From contig JBKPAA010000031.1 of the NCBI GenBank assembly GCA_046726215.1, forward strand, positions 37,181 to 101,180: a stretch of DNA of 64,000 bases, given 5' to 3'. Shown in pieces: positions 1 through 8,296 of this stretch (position 1 is the first letter of the stretch; the number at the start of each line of letters is the position of its first letter). Position numbers and translations under genes: made by a program. A model generated the notes under the pieces. It did no database searches, had not been told where the DNA came from, and saw nothing but the letters and a program-made list of their open reading frames with translations. The stretch comes from DASQUK01 sp046726215 (GTDB lineage Bacteria > Actinomycetota > Acidimicrobiia > Acidimicrobiales > VFJN01).

Positions 1-2560
1 CCTCGCCGATCTGGCGCACGAGATCGATGAGGGTCTTGACGTTGCGGACGAAGTCGCCACCCGACACGTCCTCGTCGCCCAGCACCTCGCCGAGGGGCTC
101 CCCCGCGGCCCAGGCGTGGGCCAGGGCGACGAAGCCCGGGTCGGGTGGGCGGGTCGGGGGGAGGCCCGCGGCCTCCTCGTCGGCGCGTAGCTCGTCCGCC
201 AGCCGCTCGAGCTCGCTCCAGCGGATACGCACGAGGCGCGACGGGAACCAGGCCGGTGGCGCCGGTCCGGGCCCGCGGTGCTCGTAGGTGAAGCACGACA
301 CCAACCCCGCCAGGGCCGCCGGATCGAGCGAGTCGAGCAGTCCGCTGGCCATGGCCTCCGCTACCAGCAGGTCGCTCTCGTGGTAGGTGCGGGCCAGCAC
401 CTCGCCGCGTTGGGTGAGCGCCCAACCGTCCAGGTAGCCCCAAGCCTCGAGCAGCCGAAGAACCCGGTCGAAGCGGCGGGCCAGCGACTCCGTGCGCGAG
501 CGGACCTCCCGCCGCATGTCCGACAACTCGCGCCGCGCCCGGTCGAGCTGGCCGAGCGCCCGCAGGTGCGCCTCGCGGTCGGGGCAATCGTGCACGGGGT
601 GGTCGGCCAGCGGCGCCGGCTCGGGGGCGCTCCCGGACGACGCACCGGGCGGGGCGGCCGACCGGGCGGCCCTGGGTGCCAACCGCGCCCGCCGCACCTC
701 GTCGGCGAGCTTGTTCTGGAAGGCGCGGTTGTTGGGCGCATAGGGCACGGGCAGTTCCACGCGCCCGAGGCGCACGGGCGGCTCGGCGACGTCGTCGGCG
801 CCCAGCGTCACCCGATCGCCGCGCGCGTCGATGCCACGCACCTTCACGGCACCACCCTTGCGGTAGGCGACCGACAGCACCGCCAGGCGCCGGTCGGCAA
901 CGTCGACCACGTCGCCGGGCATGAGCCGTGACAGGGCGTACTCGGTCGCACCGAGCGCGGGCGGCCGCGCCGCCGCGGGCTCGCCCTGGGCCTCGCGCAG
1001 CTGGCGGTACTCCTCGATGTCGCCCCGCTCGCAGACCGCCTCACGCTCGAGGCGCGCGATCCGCTCCTGCTGACGCTCGATCCGGGTCTCGAAGCGCACG
1101 ACGGCCCGGTCGGCCTGGAACTGGGCGAACGACAGGTTGAGCAGGTGGTGGGCGTCGGCCGGCTCGTAGCGCCGCACCAGGCTGGCTGCCATGTTGTAGG
1201 TCGGTCGGAAGGCGGAGCGCAGACCGTAGGTACGGCTCGATGCCAGCGACGCCACCTGGTCGAAGGGCACGAACGGCGACCACAGCACGATGGCGTAGCC
1301 GACGTCGTCGATCCCCCGCCGCCCGGCACGGCCCGTGAGCTGCGTGTACTCCCCGGGCGTGAGGAACGCCCGGGCCTCGCCTGTGAACTTGGTCAGCCGC
1401 TCGATCACAACCGTGCGGGCCGGCATGTTGACCCCGAGGGCGAGCGTCTCGGTGGCGAACACGGCCTTGACCAACCCCTCCACGAAGCAGGCCTCCACCG
1501 CCTCCTTGAACGGTGGAACCATGCCCGCATGGTGGGCCGCCAAGCCCGCCTCCAGCGCCGCCTCCCAGCGGTCGTAGCCCAGGACGTCGAGATCGTCGTC
1601 GGTGAGGGCCGCCGTCCGCTCCTCGACGATCGCCCGGATGCGCGCCCGTTCGTCGGGTGTCGTCAACCGCAGCCCGGCGTCGAGACAGGCCGCGACGGCG
1701 TCCTCGCATCCCATCCGGCTGAAGATGAAGTAGAGCGCCGGCAGCATCCTGCGTTCGGCCAGCATCTCGATCACCTCCGGCCGGCGGGGCGTGAAGAAGC
1801 GCCGGCGGGGCCGTCCCGAGGGTCCCCGGCGGGACCCGCGCCCGTGCAGCGTGTCGTTGTCCAGGCGGTCGGCCTCGGGGTTGGGCTGCCCGTCGATCAG
1901 CGTCGGCATCAGATGCGGACGCTCGCTCTGGCGGTCGCCCACGAGGTAGAGGTTCCGCAGCTCGACGGGTCGCCGTTCCTCGAGCACCAAGGTGGTCGGC
2001 CCCCGCACCGTCTCGAGCCACTCGGCCACCTCCTCGGCGTTGGACACGGTGGCCGACAGGCAGACGAGCAGCACCGCCGCCGGCAGGTGGATGATGACCT
2101 CCTCCCACACCTGTCCCCGGTAGGCGTCCTGCAGGTAGTGGACCTCGTCGAGAACCACGAACCGCAGCCCCTTCAATGCCGGCGAGCCGGCGTAGATCAT
2201 GTTGCGGAGCACCTCGGTGGTCATGACCACCACCGGAGCGTCGCCGTTGATGCTGTTGTCCCCGGTCAGTAGGCCGACGTTGTCGGCACCGTGGACCCGC
2301 GCGAGATCGGCGAACTTCTGGTTGGACAGCGCCTTGATCGGTGTCGTGTAGAAGGCCTTGCCCCCCTCGGTCAGCGCCCGGGCGACCGCGTGCTCGGCGA
2401 CGACCGTCTTGCCAGAGCCGGTGGGGGCGGCGACCAGAACCGACCGGTCCTCGTCGAGCGCGGCGATGGCCCGGAGCTGAAAGGGGTCGAGCTCGAACAG
2501 GTACCTGGCGCGGCCCCCATCGTCCGCCCCGTCGGTCGACGCGGGGGGCGGGACGGTCAC
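1..2560 (-). CDS. helY: SKI2/Mtr4-type DEAD/DEVH-box helicase, 3' part cut by window edge
   Basis: Superfamily II RNA/DNA helicase of the HelY/Mtr4 (SKI2-like) family, here about 850 residues before the window edge cuts off the C-terminus. Reading the minus strand from a GTG at 2560 gives Walker A APTGSGKT, then TPIKALSNQKF, the DEVH box (VVLDEVHYLQD), motif III LSATVSN, and motif VI QLTGRAGRRG, all in helicase order. The start overlaps the tatC stop by 4 bp (GTGA), so it is translated with the Tat genes. The tatA/B-tatC-helY order is the same as in mycobacteria. A role in RNA processing or repair is family knowledge; the substrate is unknown. I reconstructed the frame by hand from the minus strand; the large plus-strand ORFs here are shadows. 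Confidence 0.93.
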   Translation of the reverse strand, partial: MTVPPPASTDGADDGGRARYLFELDPFQLRAIAALDEDRSVLVAAPTGSGKTVVAEHAVARALTEGGKAFYTTPIKALSNQKFADLARVHGADNVGLLTGDNSINGDAPVVVMTTEVLRNMIYAGSPALKGLRFVVLDEVHYLQDAYRGQVWEEVIIHLPAAVLLVCLSATVSNAEEVAEWLETVRGPTTLVLEERRPVELRNLYLVGDRQSERPHLMPTLIDGQPNPEADRLDNDTLHGRGSRRGPSGRPRRRFFTPRRPEVIEMLAERRMLPALYFIFSRMGCEDAVAACLDAGLRLTTPDERARIRAIVEERTAALTDDDLDVLGYDRWEAALEAGLAAHHAGMVPPFKEAVEACFVEGLVKAVFATETLALGVNMPARTVVIERLTKFTGEARAFLTPGEYTQLTGRAGRRGIDDVGYAIVLWSPFVPFDQVASLASSRTYGLRSAFRPTYNMAASLVRRYEPADAHHLLNLSFAQFQADRAVVRFETRIERQQERIARLEREAVCERGDIEEYRQLREAQGEPAAARPPALGATEYALSRLMPGDVVDVADRRLAVLSVAYRKGGAVKVRGIDARGDRVTLGADDVAEPPVRLGRVELPVPYAPNNRAFQNKLADEVRRARLAPRAARSAAPPGASSGSAPEPAPLADHPVHDCPDREAHLRALGQLDRARRELSDMRREVRSRTESLARRFDRVLRLLEAWGYLDGWALTQRGEVLARTYHESDLLVAEAMASGLLDSLDPAALAGLVSCFTYEHRGPGPAPPAWFPSRLVRIRWSELERLADELRADEEAAGLPPTRPPDPGFVALAHAWAAGEPLGEVLGDEDVSGGDFVRNVKTLIDLVRQIGE

Positions 2561-3330
2561 GTCGCTTCCTGGAGTGCCTGCCGTTTGCTGATGAAGCTGC
2601 CGATCAGGATGGCGATCTCATAGAAGATGACCATCGGCACCGACAGCATGAGCATGCTGATGGGGTCCCCGGACGGTGTGATCACGGCCACCAAGATGCA
2701 GATCCCCACGATGGCGAACCGCCGCCCCCGGCGCAGCGTGTCGGTCTCGATGATGCCCGCCATCTGGAAGAAGATGAGCACGATCGGGAACTCGAAGCCG
2801 ACGCCGAAGGCAAGCATCATGTACGTGATCAGCTTGAAGTACTTGCCCGCCGTGTAGCCGGTGACGAAGCCCTCACCGCCGATGTCGATCAGGAAGTCGA
2901 AGGCGCGGGGCAACGTGAAGTAGGCGAGGATGGAGCCGAGCACGAAGAGCACGAGGGCGGAGACCACGAACGGCACCGCGTACCGCTTCTCGTTGGCGTA
3001 CAGGCCGGGGCTGACGAATCTCCAGATCTGCCAGAGGAGCACCGGCATGGCGAAGGCGATGCCGGCATAGACGGACGTCCGCATGCGGATGCTGAACCCC
3101 TCGAGGGGGTCGGTTTGGAGCAGCCTGCCGCCGCCGATTGTCGGGTGGTGGTCGGCGATGTCCTTGTAGGGCTGGATGAGCACGTCGAAGATCTGGGGGT
3201 AGAGGATGAAGCCGGCCAGCATCCCGAGACCGACTGCGATGACGCAGATGATGAGGCGGGTGCGCAGCTCGGCGAGGTGCTCGATCAGCGTCATGCCCTG
3301 GTCGGGGGACGCCTTCGCCGCGGTGCTCAT
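2557..3330 (-). CDS. tatC: Twin-arginine translocase subunit TatC
   Basis: Multispanning inner-membrane receptor of the Tat pathway, which exports folded proteins carrying an RR signal. The 257-residue length and the N-terminal MTLIEHLAELRTRLI segment (the family signature around the conserved HL.ELR) are typical; six hydrophobic segments follow, with the conserved periplasmic stretch around FSIRMRTSVYAG and LLWQIWRFVSPGL. Start ATG at 3330. It lies 44 bp downstream of the tatB-like gene and overlaps helY by 4 bp, so the three form one operon. Confidence 0.97.
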   Translation of the reverse strand: MSTAAKASPDQGMTLIEHLAELRTRLIICVIAVGLGMLAGFILYPQIFDVLIQPYKDIADHHPTIGGGRLLQTDPLEGFSIRMRTSVYAGIAFAMPVLLWQIWRFVSPGLYANEKRYAVPFVVSALVLFVLGSILAYFTLPRAFDFLIDIGGEGFVTGYTAGKYFKLITYMMLAFGVGFEFPIVLIFFQMAGIIETDTLRRGRRFAIVGICILVAVITPSGDPISMLMLSVPMVIFYEIAILIGSFISKRQALQEAT

Positions 3331-3374
3331 CGCTGATGGTTCGCCTGCACTGCGTGCTTGCTCACGACGGTCTC

Positions 3375-3845
3375 CTACGACGCGGCGCGCTCGTCACCGA
3401 GCTCCGGCTCTGATTCGGCCGGCGGCCCCCCAGCGGATGTCGGATTGTCGGCGCGGCCCACGATGGCGTCGAGCGCCTCCGCGATCACCGGGGCGACGCT
3501 GGTACCCGCACCTGCGGCGTCGCCGGGTTCCGGCTCGTGCGTGTGGTCCGTCGGGGGCGCCTGCTCGTCGCGGGCAGGCTCGTCCTCGTCGTCGATGTCG
3601 GGATCGGCCTCGGCCACCGCCGCCGCCAGGGGAACCGCCTCGCGGCGGGGCGGGCTGGGCTCCTCGGCGGACTCGCTGTCCTCGAAGGCCTCGCGCAGCT
3701 CCTGCTGGAACCCCGACGAGATGCGGCGAACCTCACCCACCACCCGCCCGAACGTGCGCATCGCGTCGGGAAGGCGTTGAGGCCCGAGCACGATCAACGC
3801 GATGAGCACGATGACCAGCAGCTCGCCGCCGCCGATGTTGAACAT
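3375..3845 (-). CDS. Tat translocase TatA/TatB-family protein, TatB-like
   Basis: Single-pass Tat component: a very short N-terminus, one hydrophobic helix (ELLVIVLIALIVLG), the hinge GPQRLPDAMRTFG, an amphipathic helix, then an acidic, low-complexity tail rich in E, D and P (156 residues in all). The Glu at position 8 and the LGP hinge are more like TatB than TatA (inference). No second TatA/B gene is in the window. The ATG at 3845 is preferred over an in-frame upstream ATG because it begins exactly 7 nt after a TACGCT -10 box and the protein then starts MFNIGGGE, as expected for this family. The upstream extension is the promoter module described separately. Confidence 0.9.
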   Translation of the reverse strand: MFNIGGGELLVIVLIALIVLGPQRLPDAMRTFGRVVGEVRRISSGFQQELREAFEDSESAEEPSPPRREAVPLAAAVAEADPDIDDEDEPARDEQAPPTDHTHEPEPGDAAGAGTSVAPVIAEALDAIVGRADNPTSAGGPPAESEPELGDERAAS

Positions 3846-3850
3846 GCCCC

Positions 3851-3895
3851 GAAGCGTACGCGGTCGATCACAGACCGATGCCATCAGGGGTGGCG
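3851..3895 (-). repeat. Promoter-associated palindromic module, copy A1 (in front of tatB-like gene)
   Basis: Read on the minus strand: CGCCACCCCT, a short spacer, GGCATCGGTC-TGT-GATCGACCGCG, then the -10 box TACGCT 7 nt before the tatB-like ATG. It matches copy A2 in front of pafB over about 40 bp, although the two genes are unrelated. The palindrome is imperfect in this copy. Copies A3 and A4 are listed separately. Confidence 0.75.
3853..3858 (-). promoter_or_regulatory. -10 box TACGCT of tatB-tatC-helY, leaderless
   Basis: TACGCT lies exactly 7 nt upstream of the ATG at 3845, so transcription should begin at or next to the start codon. It is the 3' end of module A1. Confidence 0.6.
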
Positions 3896-3914
3896 CTCCC
3901 GGGCCGGTGCCCAG

Positions 3915-4145
3915 CTAGCTGGTGTCGTCGACCGCCAACGGGTGGCGCCGGGACAGCCAGGCGGCCCGCACACGGGTCTCCCGGAGCCCCGCTCGCACCC
4001 GTTCGAGCCGGGGCTGCAGCTCACGTAGCCGGCGAACCTCGAGCGCCAGGTCCACCGTGGCGTCCTCCAAGGTTCGTGCCCGGGTGGCCACCAACCCGGT
4101 CGCCACCGCCGCCGCCAGCACCGGTACTGTCCAGAACAGGCTCAC
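3915..4145 (-). CDS. Small membrane-anchored coiled-coil protein, unknown
   Basis: 76-residue protein I do not recognise. It has one N-terminal transmembrane helix (VPVLAAAVATGLVA) followed by a charged helix rich in L, R and E (LALEVRRLRELQPRLERVR) that looks like a short coiled coil. Start GTG at 4145 is chosen because a TAGGTT box lies exactly 7 nt upstream; an in-frame GTG at 4202 would put the 4157-4204 palindrome inside the gene and add a non-hydrophobic extension. It sits between the cyclase gene and the Tat operon on the same strand. Function unknown; a scaffold role is possible but not shown. Confidence 0.65.
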   Translation of the reverse strand: MSLFWTVPVLAAAVATGLVATRARTLEDATVDLALEVRRLRELQPRLERVRAGLRETRVRAAWLSRRHPLAVDDTS

Positions 4146-4152
4146 GGCCGCG

Positions 4153-4158
4153 AACCTA
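4153..4158 (-). promoter_or_regulatory. -10 box TAGGTT of the 76-aa gene, leaderless
   Basis: TAGGTT is 7 nt before the GTG at 4145. It abuts the left arm of the 4157-4204 inverted repeat. Confidence 0.55.
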
Positions 4159-4204
4159 GTGGACGCTTCCGTTACATCCACGGAACTTCCGCGAGCGTCC
4201 ACTA
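4157..4204. repeat. Inverted repeat over the cyclase stop codon
   Basis: Perfect 11-bp arms TAGTGGACGCT (4157-4167) and AGCGTCCACTA (4194-4204) with a 26-nt centre that itself holds TTCCG/CGGAA. The right arm covers the cyclase stop codon and the left arm touches the -10 box of the next gene. It could be a terminator without a T-run or an operator. Confidence 0.65.
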
Positions 4205-6277
4205 TTGGAGGTCGTGGAGCACGTACGCGTCGACCGGCTGCTCCCGGCCCTTCACCGGGACCCGTCCCAGGGCCGTGATGCTGGCCGCTTGCCCGATCTG
4301 GCTACGCGTGAGGGGGCCGATCACGACCTGACCCGGCTCTGCGAGCGTCTCGAGCCGAGCAGCGACGTTGGTGGTGTCGCCGACGGCGGTGAAGTTGCGC
4401 ATCTCGGCGCTGCCGACGTTGCCGATGAGTGCGGGGCCGGTGTTGATGCCCACCCGGAACCGTGGCCAGCCGGCACGGCCGGCGGCGACCTCGTCGATCG
4501 CCCGGTGGAGCCACAGGCCCGCGTCTCCGGCCCGGCGCGCGTGGTCGGCCTGGCGGACGGGCGCGTTGAAGATCGCCATCACCGCGTCACCGACGAACTG
4601 CGTGACCGTGCCGCCCCGATCGAGGATGACCGGGACGACGGCGCCGTAGTAGGCGTTCAGCATCGCCACCACCTCGGCGGGCGCGGAGCGCTCGGAGAAC
4701 GGCGTGAAGCCGCGGAGGTCCGCCATGAGCACCGACACCTCTTCGATCGTCCCGCCCAGGCCGGCCTGGTCGGGGTCTGAGATGAGCGCGGTGGCCACCG
4801 ACGGCGACATGTACGAGCGGAACAGGCCCTCCATCTGGTGGTAGAGCCGGGCGTTCTCGATCGCGATCGAGAGCTGGCTGGCGAACGACTGCAACAGGGC
4901 ACGGTCGGCATCGCCGAACACGACGTCGCGGCGGTTCCGCACCTCGAGGAAGCCGGCGGCTCGGCCCTTCACCTGGAGCGGCAACACCAGGACCCGCCCG
5001 TCGGGTGAGGCCGCCGGGGCGAGCGACGCCAGCGCGGCGCTTCGCTGGGCCCCGTCGGCCATGTCTCGTCCGTCGACGAGGGTTGGCGTGCCGTCGCGCA
5101 AGAGGCCCAGCGCCATGTCCTGGCCCCGGAACGCCGCACGACCCACGGCGAGCGCCCGGGCCACGAGAGCACCCTCCGACTGGATGACGCTGGCCTCGCG
5201 GCCGACGGCGACGAGGCCGCCGAGCCGGCGGCCCTGCTCCCGCTCGGCGCCGAGCGCTTCGGCGGCGCGCTCCAGCACGGCCACCTGCCTCTCGGTGAGG
5301 TCGAATCGCTCGACCAGCCGGGCGGCGGCACGCCCCAGGTCCTCCGACGAGCCGTCCTCGCGCTCCGTTTCCATCGCCGCCACGAGCTCCTCGAGCGCCG
5401 CCCGGTGGTCCCGGCGGATGCTGTCCACCGTCTGCTCCAGCGTGATGCTGTCGAACAGGCCGCGCGCTGAGCCTTCACGCTGGAACTGCACGTGGGCGCT
5501 GTAGGCGACGAAACCGAACGCCGCCCCCATGAGCAGGTGCCACTCCCACCACGACGCCTGCCAGTTGCGCCCGTACGCGATCGAGAACATCGCCAGCGCC
5601 AGGAGTGCGAAGGCGGTCACGAGGCTCAGCAGCACGACGGCCGGGCGGCGGCGGTGCATCCCGAGGTAGCGGTAGGCGGCCAGCCCGTACAGCGCGGTGC
5701 CCCCGAACGCCAGGCCGACCAGGGGGCCGCGCGCCTCCTCGGGCGGCAATGGCTCGTCGAGCGGCCGCCATCCGGCCACCGAGACGACGGCCCATCCGGC
5801 CATCAGGGCGAGCAGCGCCGCCGTGAGCGCCCAGCGCAGCCGGATGAGGCGTGCCGCCGCCGCCGGGGACCAGTCGATCCCCGATCCGAGCGCCAGCACG
5901 CCGCCGATGCAGAGGCCGACCGGCGTGGCCAGGACGAAGCCGGCGTTGGGCTGCTCGACGATCACGCCGGGTGTCGCCAGGGCGTGCAGCGCCAGGAACC
6001 CCGCCGCCACCAGGAACGCGCACGCGACGAGCAGCAGCCGGGGATCCGACCGCCGGCCGGCGGCACCCGCCATCAGCACCCCCAGGGCGACGTTCAACGC
6101 CGCCGTTCCGAACACGAGCCAGAAGTGGGCGGCGTGGTTCTCCCAGCGCAGGTCGATCTCGGGCCGGGCGATCAGGAGCCACAGGACCAGTGCCGGCAGC
6201 ACGATGTGAAACGTCCATGCGGCCACCCGGGCCCACGCTCCCGAACGTGCCCGTCCACTCGAGGCCCGTACCCGCAC
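4202..6277 (-). CDS. Membrane-bound GAF-containing class III adenylate/guanylate cyclase
   Basis: 691-residue signalling protein. Residues about 15-265 hold seven or eight hydrophobic segments (a 7TM-like sensor). A GAF-like domain follows at about 330-485 (FASQLSIAIENARLYHQ ends it), then a C-terminal class III cyclase catalytic domain from about 510. The two metal-binding Asp are present (MADLRGFTPF and FVGDAVMAIF), as are the Asn/Arg of the TTNVAARLE motif. It should make cAMP or cGMP from the triphosphate at the membrane; the substrate choice cannot be settled by eye. Start GTG at 6277 follows GGGAGG with 8-nt spacing. Confidence 0.93.
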   Translation of the reverse strand: MRVRASSGRARSGAWARVAAWTFHIVLPALVLWLLIARPEIDLRWENHAAHFWLVFGTAALNVALGVLMAGAAGRRSDPRLLLVACAFLVAAGFLALHALATPGVIVEQPNAGFVLATPVGLCIGGVLALGSGIDWSPAAAARLIRLRWALTAALLALMAGWAVVSVAGWRPLDEPLPPEEARGPLVGLAFGGTALYGLAAYRYLGMHRRRPAVVLLSLVTAFALLALAMFSIAYGRNWQASWWEWHLLMGAAFGFVAYSAHVQFQREGSARGLFDSITLEQTVDSIRRDHRAALEELVAAMETEREDGSSEDLGRAAARLVERFDLTERQVAVLERAAEALGAEREQGRRLGGLVAVGREASVIQSEGALVARALAVGRAAFRGQDMALGLLRDGTPTLVDGRDMADGAQRSAALASLAPAASPDGRVLVLPLQVKGRAAGFLEVRNRRDVVFGDADRALLQSFASQLSIAIENARLYHQMEGLFRSYMSPSVATALISDPDQAGLGGTIEEVSVLMADLRGFTPFSERSAPAEVVAMLNAYYGAVVPVILDRGGTVTQFVGDAVMAIFNAPVRQADHARRAGDAGLWLHRAIDEVAAGRAGWPRFRVGINTGPALIGNVGSAEMRNFTAVGDTTNVAARLETLAEPGQVVIGPLTRSQIGQAASITALGRVPVKGREQPVDAYVLHDLQ

Positions 6278-6332
6278 CTGACATCCCTCCCGGACTACTG
6301 GGCCACGAGCCTGTACCGCGCCCGGTCCCGCG

Positions 6333-6674
6333 TCAGAGCCGTCGGCGGTGGGCGGCCAGCAGCTCGTCGAACCAGCCCTTGGCCGCCAGCATCTCGTGAA
6401 AGTCGATGAGGTCGTCGTGGGTGAGGGGCGGGGCGATCGGTCGAGGCTCGATCAGCTCGGACGGAATGCTCCAAAGCTCCAGCCGCACGCCCGAGGAGAT
6501 CAGCAGATCGATGGTGGGCCGGTCGGCCGGGCGCACCACCGGGTAGAGGCAGTTGGGACACCGGAACACGTAGGTGCCCGCCTCGTTCGTCTCGCACAAC
6601 CGGACCACGAGGTCGCGCGTGCCCAGCTCGACATCGCCGCAGTCGCTGCACGTGGCTCTGATCAAGGTCGCCAT
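6333..6674 (-). CDS. Small zinc-ribbon protein, unknown
   Basis: 113-residue protein. The N-terminal half holds CSDC (near residue 9) and CPNC (near residue 40), spaced like a zinc ribbon; the C-terminal half is helical with no recognised motif (ends WFDELLAAHRRRL). ATG at 6674 is preceded by AGGGA. It is upstream of the cyclase on the same strand with a 55-bp gap, so it may be co-transcribed. I do not recognise the family beyond the zinc ribbon, and no function is assigned. Confidence 0.75.
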   Translation of the reverse strand: MATLIRATCSDCGDVELGTRDLVVRLCETNEAGTYVFRCPNCLYPVVRPADRPTIDLLISSGVRLELWSIPSELIEPRPIAPPLTHDDLIDFHEMLAAKGWFDELLAAHRRRL

Positions 6675-6775
6675 CTGTCCCTGTCTCCCTGTCCGCTCCC
6701 CCCAGTGGAGGGGGCGAACCAGACATCATGGCGCCGATGCGCCGATGATGTCCGATCGCCGCCGAAAGGATGCTC

Positions 6776-7504
6776 ATGCCCACCCGTGTACCTGCCCTCA
6801 GGGCACCACCCATAGCGTTCGCCCATCGCGGTGCGCGCGCAGTCGCGCCCGAGAACACGCTGGAGGCGTTCACGCTGGCGCAGCGCATGGGAGCCACCGG
6901 GCTGGAGAGCGACGTGTGGCTGACCGCGGACGGCGAAGCGGTGCTCGATCACGACGGCCTGGTCGGCGGCCGGGTGGGCGGCCGGGTGCGTCGCCGGCCG
7001 ATCGCGTCGCTCGCGCGCGCTCGCCTGCCAGATCACATCCCCACGCTCGCGGACCTGTACGCGACGTGTGGCACCGAGGTCGACGTGTCCCTGGACGTGA
7101 AGGACCCTGCCGCGTTCGACCAGGTGGTGGCGGTGGCGCACGCCGCCGGCGGCGACGCGCTGGCTCGCCTGTGGCTGTGTCACCCGCGCTGGGAACAGGT
7201 GGCCGAATGGCGGGGACGCTGCGACGGGATACGCCTGGTGGACTCCACCCGGCTCGACCGGATCAAGGAGGGCCCCGAACGCCGTGCCGCCACCCTCGCG
7301 GACAAGGGGATCGACGCCGTCAACCTGCACCACCTCGACTGGACCGGCGGGCTGACGACGTTGTTCCACCGCTTCGGCGTGCTGGCGTTCGGCTGGGACG
7401 CCCAGACCCCGCGGGTGCTCGCGGAGTTGCTCGACGCCGGCATCGACGCCGTCTACAGCGATCACGTCGACCGCATGGTCCACGCTCTCAAAGCCTTCTA
7501 CTGA
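6776..7504 (+). CDS. Glycerophosphodiester phosphodiesterase family protein
   Basis: Hydrolyses glycerophosphodiesters to glycerol-3-phosphate and an alcohol (family knowledge). The GDPD signature is clear: AFAHRGARAVAPENTLEAF near the N-terminus, then LESDVWLTADGEAVLDHD with the metal-binding acids, DVSLDVKD, and a C-terminal AFGWDAQTP strand typical of the TIM barrel. 242 residues, the usual length for a cytoplasmic UgpQ-like enzyme; no signal peptide. ATG at 6776 is preferred over the one at 6770 because GAAAGG then lies 6 nt upstream instead of touching the start. It is a lone plus-strand gene, convergent with lepB. Confidence 0.92.
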   Translation: MPTRVPALRAPPIAFAHRGARAVAPENTLEAFTLAQRMGATGLESDVWLTADGEAVLDHDGLVGGRVGGRVRRRPIASLARARLPDHIPTLADLYATCGTEVDVSLDVKDPAAFDQVVAVAHAAGGDALARLWLCHPRWEQVAEWRGRCDGIRLVDSTRLDRIKEGPERRAATLADKGIDAVNLHHLDWTGGLTTLFHRFGVLAFGWDAQTPRVLAELLDAGIDAVYSDHVDRMVHALKAFY

Positions 7505-7516
7505 TAGTTAGCCGGC

Positions 7517-8284
7517 TCATAGCCAGCCGATGTCGGTGATCGGCAAGACGCGGATGAAGGCGCGGCCGACGATGTCGTCCTCGTCGATCGGGCCGAAGAC
7601 CCGGCTGTCCTCGCTGTTGGTCCGGTTGTCCCCCATCACGAACACCTTGCCGTCGGGGATCGTCTGGAGCGGCAGGTTGTCGGTCGGCGTGCCGGGCTCC
7701 AGGTAGTTCTCGTCGATGCCCTTGCCGTTGACGTAGACGACGCCGTCTCGACCCTCGATCGTGTCGCCCCCGATGGCGATCACTCGCTTGATGAGATCCT
7801 TGATCTCGCCGTCCTCGCCCGTGGAGGCGCCGGGGGGGCGCCCGAACACCACGACGTCCCCCCGGTGGACGTCGTGAAACTTGTAGGACAGCTTGTTGAC
7901 CAGCACCCGGTCGCCGACGTCGAGCGTGGGCTCCATCGAGGGTGAGGGGATCCAGAACGCCTGGATGAGGAAGGCCTCGACCAGCAGCGCGATGGCGATG
8001 CCGCCGCCGATGACACCGGCCCATTCGAGGATCGTCCGGCGCCAGCGCCGGGGCTTGGTTTCCTCGTCCCCATCATCGCCGTCCCGGTCGTCTACATCGT
8101 CATTGGGCTCCTCAGCCTCGCCGTCGTCGCGGACGTTGCCGTTGGAGCGGAGGTGGCGGGGCTGGTGCGCCAGCTCCCGGGCGGCCGCTATTCGGCGAAC
8201 ACGGCGGCCCGCGGTGCGGTTGGCACCGGGAACATCACCCTGATCGTCACCAGAGAGACCAGAGGGGGGAGACATGTCACGCAC
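7517..8284 (-). CDS. lepB: Signal peptidase I
   Basis: Membrane serine protease that removes signal peptides from Sec- and Tat-exported proteins. After a long acidic cytoplasmic N-terminus (about 80 residues, rich in D, E and G) there is one transmembrane helix (GGGIAIALLVEAFLIQAF), then the catalytic Ser in PSPSMEPTL, box C around DRVLVNKLSY, the general-base Lys in DLIKRVIAIGGD, and box E GDNRTNSEDSR. 255 residues from GTG 8284; an ATG at 8275 is a possible alternative. It starts 13 bp after the pafC stop, so it may be read with pafBC, although a TAGCCT box 9 nt upstream of the GTG could drive it alone. Confidence 0.96.
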   Translation of the reverse strand: MRDMSPPSGLSGDDQGDVPGANRTAGRRVRRIAAARELAHQPRHLRSNGNVRDDGEAEEPNDDVDDRDGDDGDEETKPRRWRRTILEWAGVIGGGIAIALLVEAFLIQAFWIPSPSMEPTLDVGDRVLVNKLSYKFHDVHRGDVVVFGRPPGASTGEDGEIKDLIKRVIAIGGDTIEGRDGVVYVNGKGIDENYLEPGTPTDNLPLQTIPDGKVFVMGDNRTNSEDSRVFGPIDEDDIVGRAFIRVLPITDIGWL

Positions 8285-8296
8285 GGCACGCCGAGG

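Noticed and set aside
4145..4202. GTG 4202 as start of the small membrane protein
   Set aside because: It would translate the inverted repeat and place a polar segment before the transmembrane helix; GTG 4145 sits 7 nt after a -10 box.
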